DNA from: Lewinellaceae bacterium
GTDB taxonomy: Bacteria > Bacteroidota > Bacteroidia > Chitinophagales > Saprospiraceae
Direction of reading: 5' to 3'
Assembly (NCBI GenBank): GCA_020636435.1
Contig: JACJXX010000001.1
Location: 1,302,001 to 1,366,000 of the forward strand
Length of the DNA: 64,000 bases
Shown here: positions 61,718 to 64,000 of the stretch, one piece after another
Layout: each line of letters opens with the position of its first letter
Numbering within the stretch: position 1 is the first letter of the stretch
Made by a program: the position numbers and the translations under genes
Notes under the pieces: model-generated
What the model saw: the letters and a program-made list of their open reading frames with translations, nothing else
Database searches by the model: none
What the model was told of the DNA's origin: nothing

Positions 61718-63751
61718 ATGGCAAAAAACATGCTCTTTTTACTGGGGTTGCTCTTTTTAGCAGCCTCCTGCGGCGGGCCTGCGGGCCAGGAAGCCGAAAC
61801 GGCCGCCGATGAAACGGAAGCCGCCCAGGATACTTTCAATTACTATCCGGAGCGCTTTGCGGACAAGAAAATCCTGCGCTACAAGGTGCCGGGGTTCGAC
61901 CAGCTTTCCCTGCAGCAAAAAAAACTGGTGTACTACCTGGTGCAGGCCGGGCTCAGCGGCCGGGACATCATCTACGACCAGAACTACCGCCACAACCTGG
62001 CTATCCGGCGGGCGCTCGACAAGATCGTCGCCGATTACCAGGGAGACCGCTCCTCCGAAGAATGGGGGGAACTGATGCTCTACGCCAGGCAGGTTTGGTT
62101 CGCCAACGGCATCCACCACCATTACTCCAACGATAAGTTCACCCCGGGTTTCTCGCGGGAGTACTTCGAAGGACTGATGGGGGCCGTCGGCGCCAGCCTG
62201 GAGCCGGAAGCCCTGCGCGCCATTTTCGACCCCGCCTTCGACGCCCGCAAGATCGACCAAAGCGGCAGCGACCTGCTGGCCAATTCGGCGGTCAACTTTT
62301 ATGCCCCTGACATCACGCAGGCCGAAGCCGAAGCCTTCTACGCCAAAGTGAAAAAGGAACTGACGGACACCCTGGTATCCATGGGGCTAAACTCCAGGGT
62401 AGTGCGCAACGCCAAGGGCCAACTCGAAGAGGCCGTCTGGAAAGTGGGCGGCCTGTACAGCGGCGCCATAGAACAGATCGTCTTCTGGCTGGAAAAAGCA
62501 GTTGAGGTAGCCGAGAACGACGCCCAGGCCAACGCCCTGAAGCTGCTGGCCGAATACTACCGGACCGGCGACCTGAAAACCTGGGACGCCTACAACGTAG
62601 CCTGGGTGCAGGCCACCGAAGGGGACATCGACTACATCAACTCTTTCATCGAGGTGTACAACGACCCCCTGGGCTATAAGGGCTCCTACGAAAACATCGT
62701 CCAGATCAAAGACTTCGACGCTTCCGAACGCATGGCAGTCGTTTCCCAAAATGCCCAGTGGTTCGAAGACAACTCCCCTATCATGGACGCCCACAAGAAG
62801 AAAAGCGTTACGGGCATTACCTATAAGGTGGTCACCGTGGCCGGCGAGTCGGGCGACGCCTCCCCGGCTACCCCCATCGGCGTCAACCTGCCCAACGCCA
62901 ACTGGATCCGGGCGCAGTACGGCTCCAAATCGGTCAGCCTCGGCAACATCATCCAAGCTTACGCCCAGGCGGAAGGCTCAGGCATGCTGCAGGAATTCAG
63001 CCACGACGAAGAGGAAATCCAGCGCTCGGAGCAATACGGCGGGCTGGCCGCCAAGATGCACACCGCCCTGCACGAGGTGGTAGGCCATGCTTCCGGCCAG
63101 TTGGAAAAGGGCGTGGCTACCCCAAAAGAAACATTGGTAAACTATGCTTCCCCACTGGAAGAGGCGCGCGCCGACCTCGTCGCCCTCTACTACATCATGG
63201 ACCCCAAAATCGTCGAGCTGGGGCTGGCCCCTTCCCAGGAAGTAGGCAAAACCGAATATGATTCTTACCTCAAAAACGGCTATATGCTGCAGCTCCGCCG
63301 CATCGAGCCCGGCAAAACCATCGAGCAGGCCCACATGCGCAACCGCTCCATGGTGTCCCATTGGGTCATCGAGAGGGGTCAGAAAAACGGAGCCATAGAA
63401 GTGGCCAAGCGGGACGGCAAAACCTTCATCGATATCAAGGACTACGAAAAAGTTCGCGAGCTTTTCGGCCAACTGCTGCGCGAAGTGCAGCGCATCAAGT
63501 CGCAAGGCGACTACGAAGCCGGCAAGGCCCTGATCGAAACCTACGGCGTGGAGGTCGACCCCGCCATACACGCCGAAGTGCTGCAACGCGCCGAAGCCCT
63601 GGACCTTCCGCCCTACGGCGGCTTCATCAACCCCAAGCTGGCGCCCGTCATGGACGAAAGCGGGGAGATCACCGATGTGAAGGTGGAATATCCGGCCGAC
63701 TTTGCGCAGCAAATGCTGGAATATGGGCGGGAGTATTCCTTCCTGAAGTGA
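61718..63751 (+). CDS. M49-family (dipeptidyl peptidase III-like) lipoprotein peptidase
   Basis: 677 residues from the ATG at 61718, chosen because it gives a lipoprotein signal (MLFLLGLLFLAASCGG) with the lipobox Cys; the frame extends upstream only into repeat sequence. The zinc site HEVVGH (452-457) is the HExxGH motif unique to M49, and EEARAD (481-486) supplies the third ligand. Other M49 features: LVYYLVQAGLSGRDI, ARQVWFANGIHHHYS and a MVSHWVIERG segment. It probably removes dipeptides from peptides at the outer side of a membrane. Confidence 0.92.
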   Translation: MAKNMLFLLGLLFLAASCGGPAGQEAETAADETEAAQDTFNYYPERFADKKILRYKVPGFDQLSLQQKKLVYYLVQAGLSGRDIIYDQNYRHNLAIRRALDKIVADYQGDRSSEEWGELMLYARQVWFANGIHHHYSNDKFTPGFSREYFEGLMGAVGASLEPEALRAIFDPAFDARKIDQSGSDLLANSAVNFYAPDITQAEAEAFYAKVKKELTDTLVSMGLNSRVVRNAKGQLEEAVWKVGGLYSGAIEQIVFWLEKAVEVAENDAQANALKLLAEYYRTGDLKTWDAYNVAWVQATEGDIDYINSFIEVYNDPLGYKGSYENIVQIKDFDASERMAVVSQNAQWFEDNSPIMDAHKKKSVTGITYKVVTVAGESGDASPATPIGVNLPNANWIRAQYGSKSVSLGNIIQAYAQAEGSGMLQEFSHDEEEIQRSEQYGGLAAKMHTALHEVVGHASGQLEKGVATPKETLVNYASPLEEARADLVALYYIMDPKIVELGLAPSQEVGKTEYDSYLKNGYMLQLRRIEPGKTIEQAHMRNRSMVSHWVIERGQKNGAIEVAKRDGKTFIDIKDYEKVRELFGQLLREVQRIKSQGDYEAGKALIETYGVEVDPAIHAEVLQRAEALDLPPYGGFINPKLAPVMDESGEITDVKVEYPADFAQQMLEYGREYSFLK

Positions 63752-63858
63752 CGCCTCCCCCTTTGACCCACGCAGGAAAAGAGGCGTCGCTTCCCGTTCC
63801 TGATTGAAGGCGACACCTTTTTCCATCAGGGGCTTACACGGAAGGCGTCGCCTTAGGC

Positions 63859-63915
63859 TAAAGTTAATAAACCGGCCAGGTTTCCAAAACCGCTTCCGGT
63901 TTATTAACTTTAACC
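63859..63915. other. Long perfect hairpin
   Basis: TAAAGTTAATAAACCGG and its exact inverse bracket ~20 nt. It lacks a T-tract, so it may be a repeat-element end, a processing site or a terminator for the peptidase gene. Confidence 0.55.
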
Positions 63916-63948
63916 AACAGAACGAAACGAAGAACAAAACTTAAAAGC

Positions 63949-64000
63949 ATGCCCAGAAGTGTTTTGCTCCCCTTCCTTTTGGGATTGTCAACGGTATTGG
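63949..64000 (+). CDS. Start of an exported protein (3' end outside window)
   Basis: ATG at 63949 opens MPRSVLLPFLLGLSTVL, a hydrophobic signal-peptide-like start that runs to the window end. Only 17 codons are visible; the product is unknown. Confidence 0.5.
   Translation, partial: MPRSVLLPFLLGLSTVL

Overview
The window looks like a chromosome segment of a Bacteroidota bacterium, most likely in or near the Saprospiria (Lewinella/Phaeodactylibacter-like). The signs are Por-type (T9SS) C-terminal sorting domains on very large secreted proteins, TAnnTTTG promoter boxes, few Shine-Dalgarno sequences, an undecaprenyl-phosphate sugar transferase operon of the Bacteroidota type, and a tmRNA tag ending in YAMAA. 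No taxonomic search was run.

Layout. (1) 1-18.7 kb, + strand: three secreted T9SS cargo proteins. The first is a >4050-residue phosphoesterase with seven ~155-residue modules and 36 Ca-binding-like DxDxDG repeats. The other two are paralogous right-handed beta-helix proteins. (2) 19-21.6 kb: a 2OG-Fe(II) oxygenase-like gene, two unknown genes in tandem and an XRE-type regulator. (3) 21.7-48.5 kb: an accessory island built like an integron cassette array. Single AT-rich genes on the - strand (EAD/FGE-like, DUF4238, SH3, PIN-Mrr_N nuclease, an unknown coiled-coil gene, tandem-EAD membrane protein) are each bounded by short core sequences of the form GTTnnnn...nnnnAAC that are complementary across the gene. 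Imperfect hairpins resembling attC lie between them. A GC-rich, geneless, cloverleaf-like ~250-bp module recurs six times. A 508-residue tyrosine recombinase sits at the right edge in the cassette orientation. The island also carries three tyrosine-recombinase/IS91-type transposase pairs and IS1182, IS1634-like, ISKra4 and two IS66-type elements, several with exact target duplications. (4) 48.6-57.7 kb, - strand: a surface-sugar operon (WcaJ-like initiating transferase, SDR epimerase, RfbC-like epimerase, C-methyltransferase, nucleotidyltransferase, PIG-L deacetylase) followed by DUF4956, VTC-domain and DUF4910 peptidase-like genes. (5) 57.8-64 kb: a gene-poor stretch, a LAGLIDADG endonuclease gene, a tmRNA gene split in its T-loop by a 292-nt group I intron, FabH-like ketoacyl synthase, an M49 (DPP III-like) lipoprotein peptidase and the start of another exported protein.

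The two most notable things are the integron-like array without a recognisable IntI, with a recombinase that carries HARP-like N-terminal repeats, and the intron-split tmRNA with a convergent homing endonuclease gene. All family calls rest on motifs read by eye; no database search or folding program was run.
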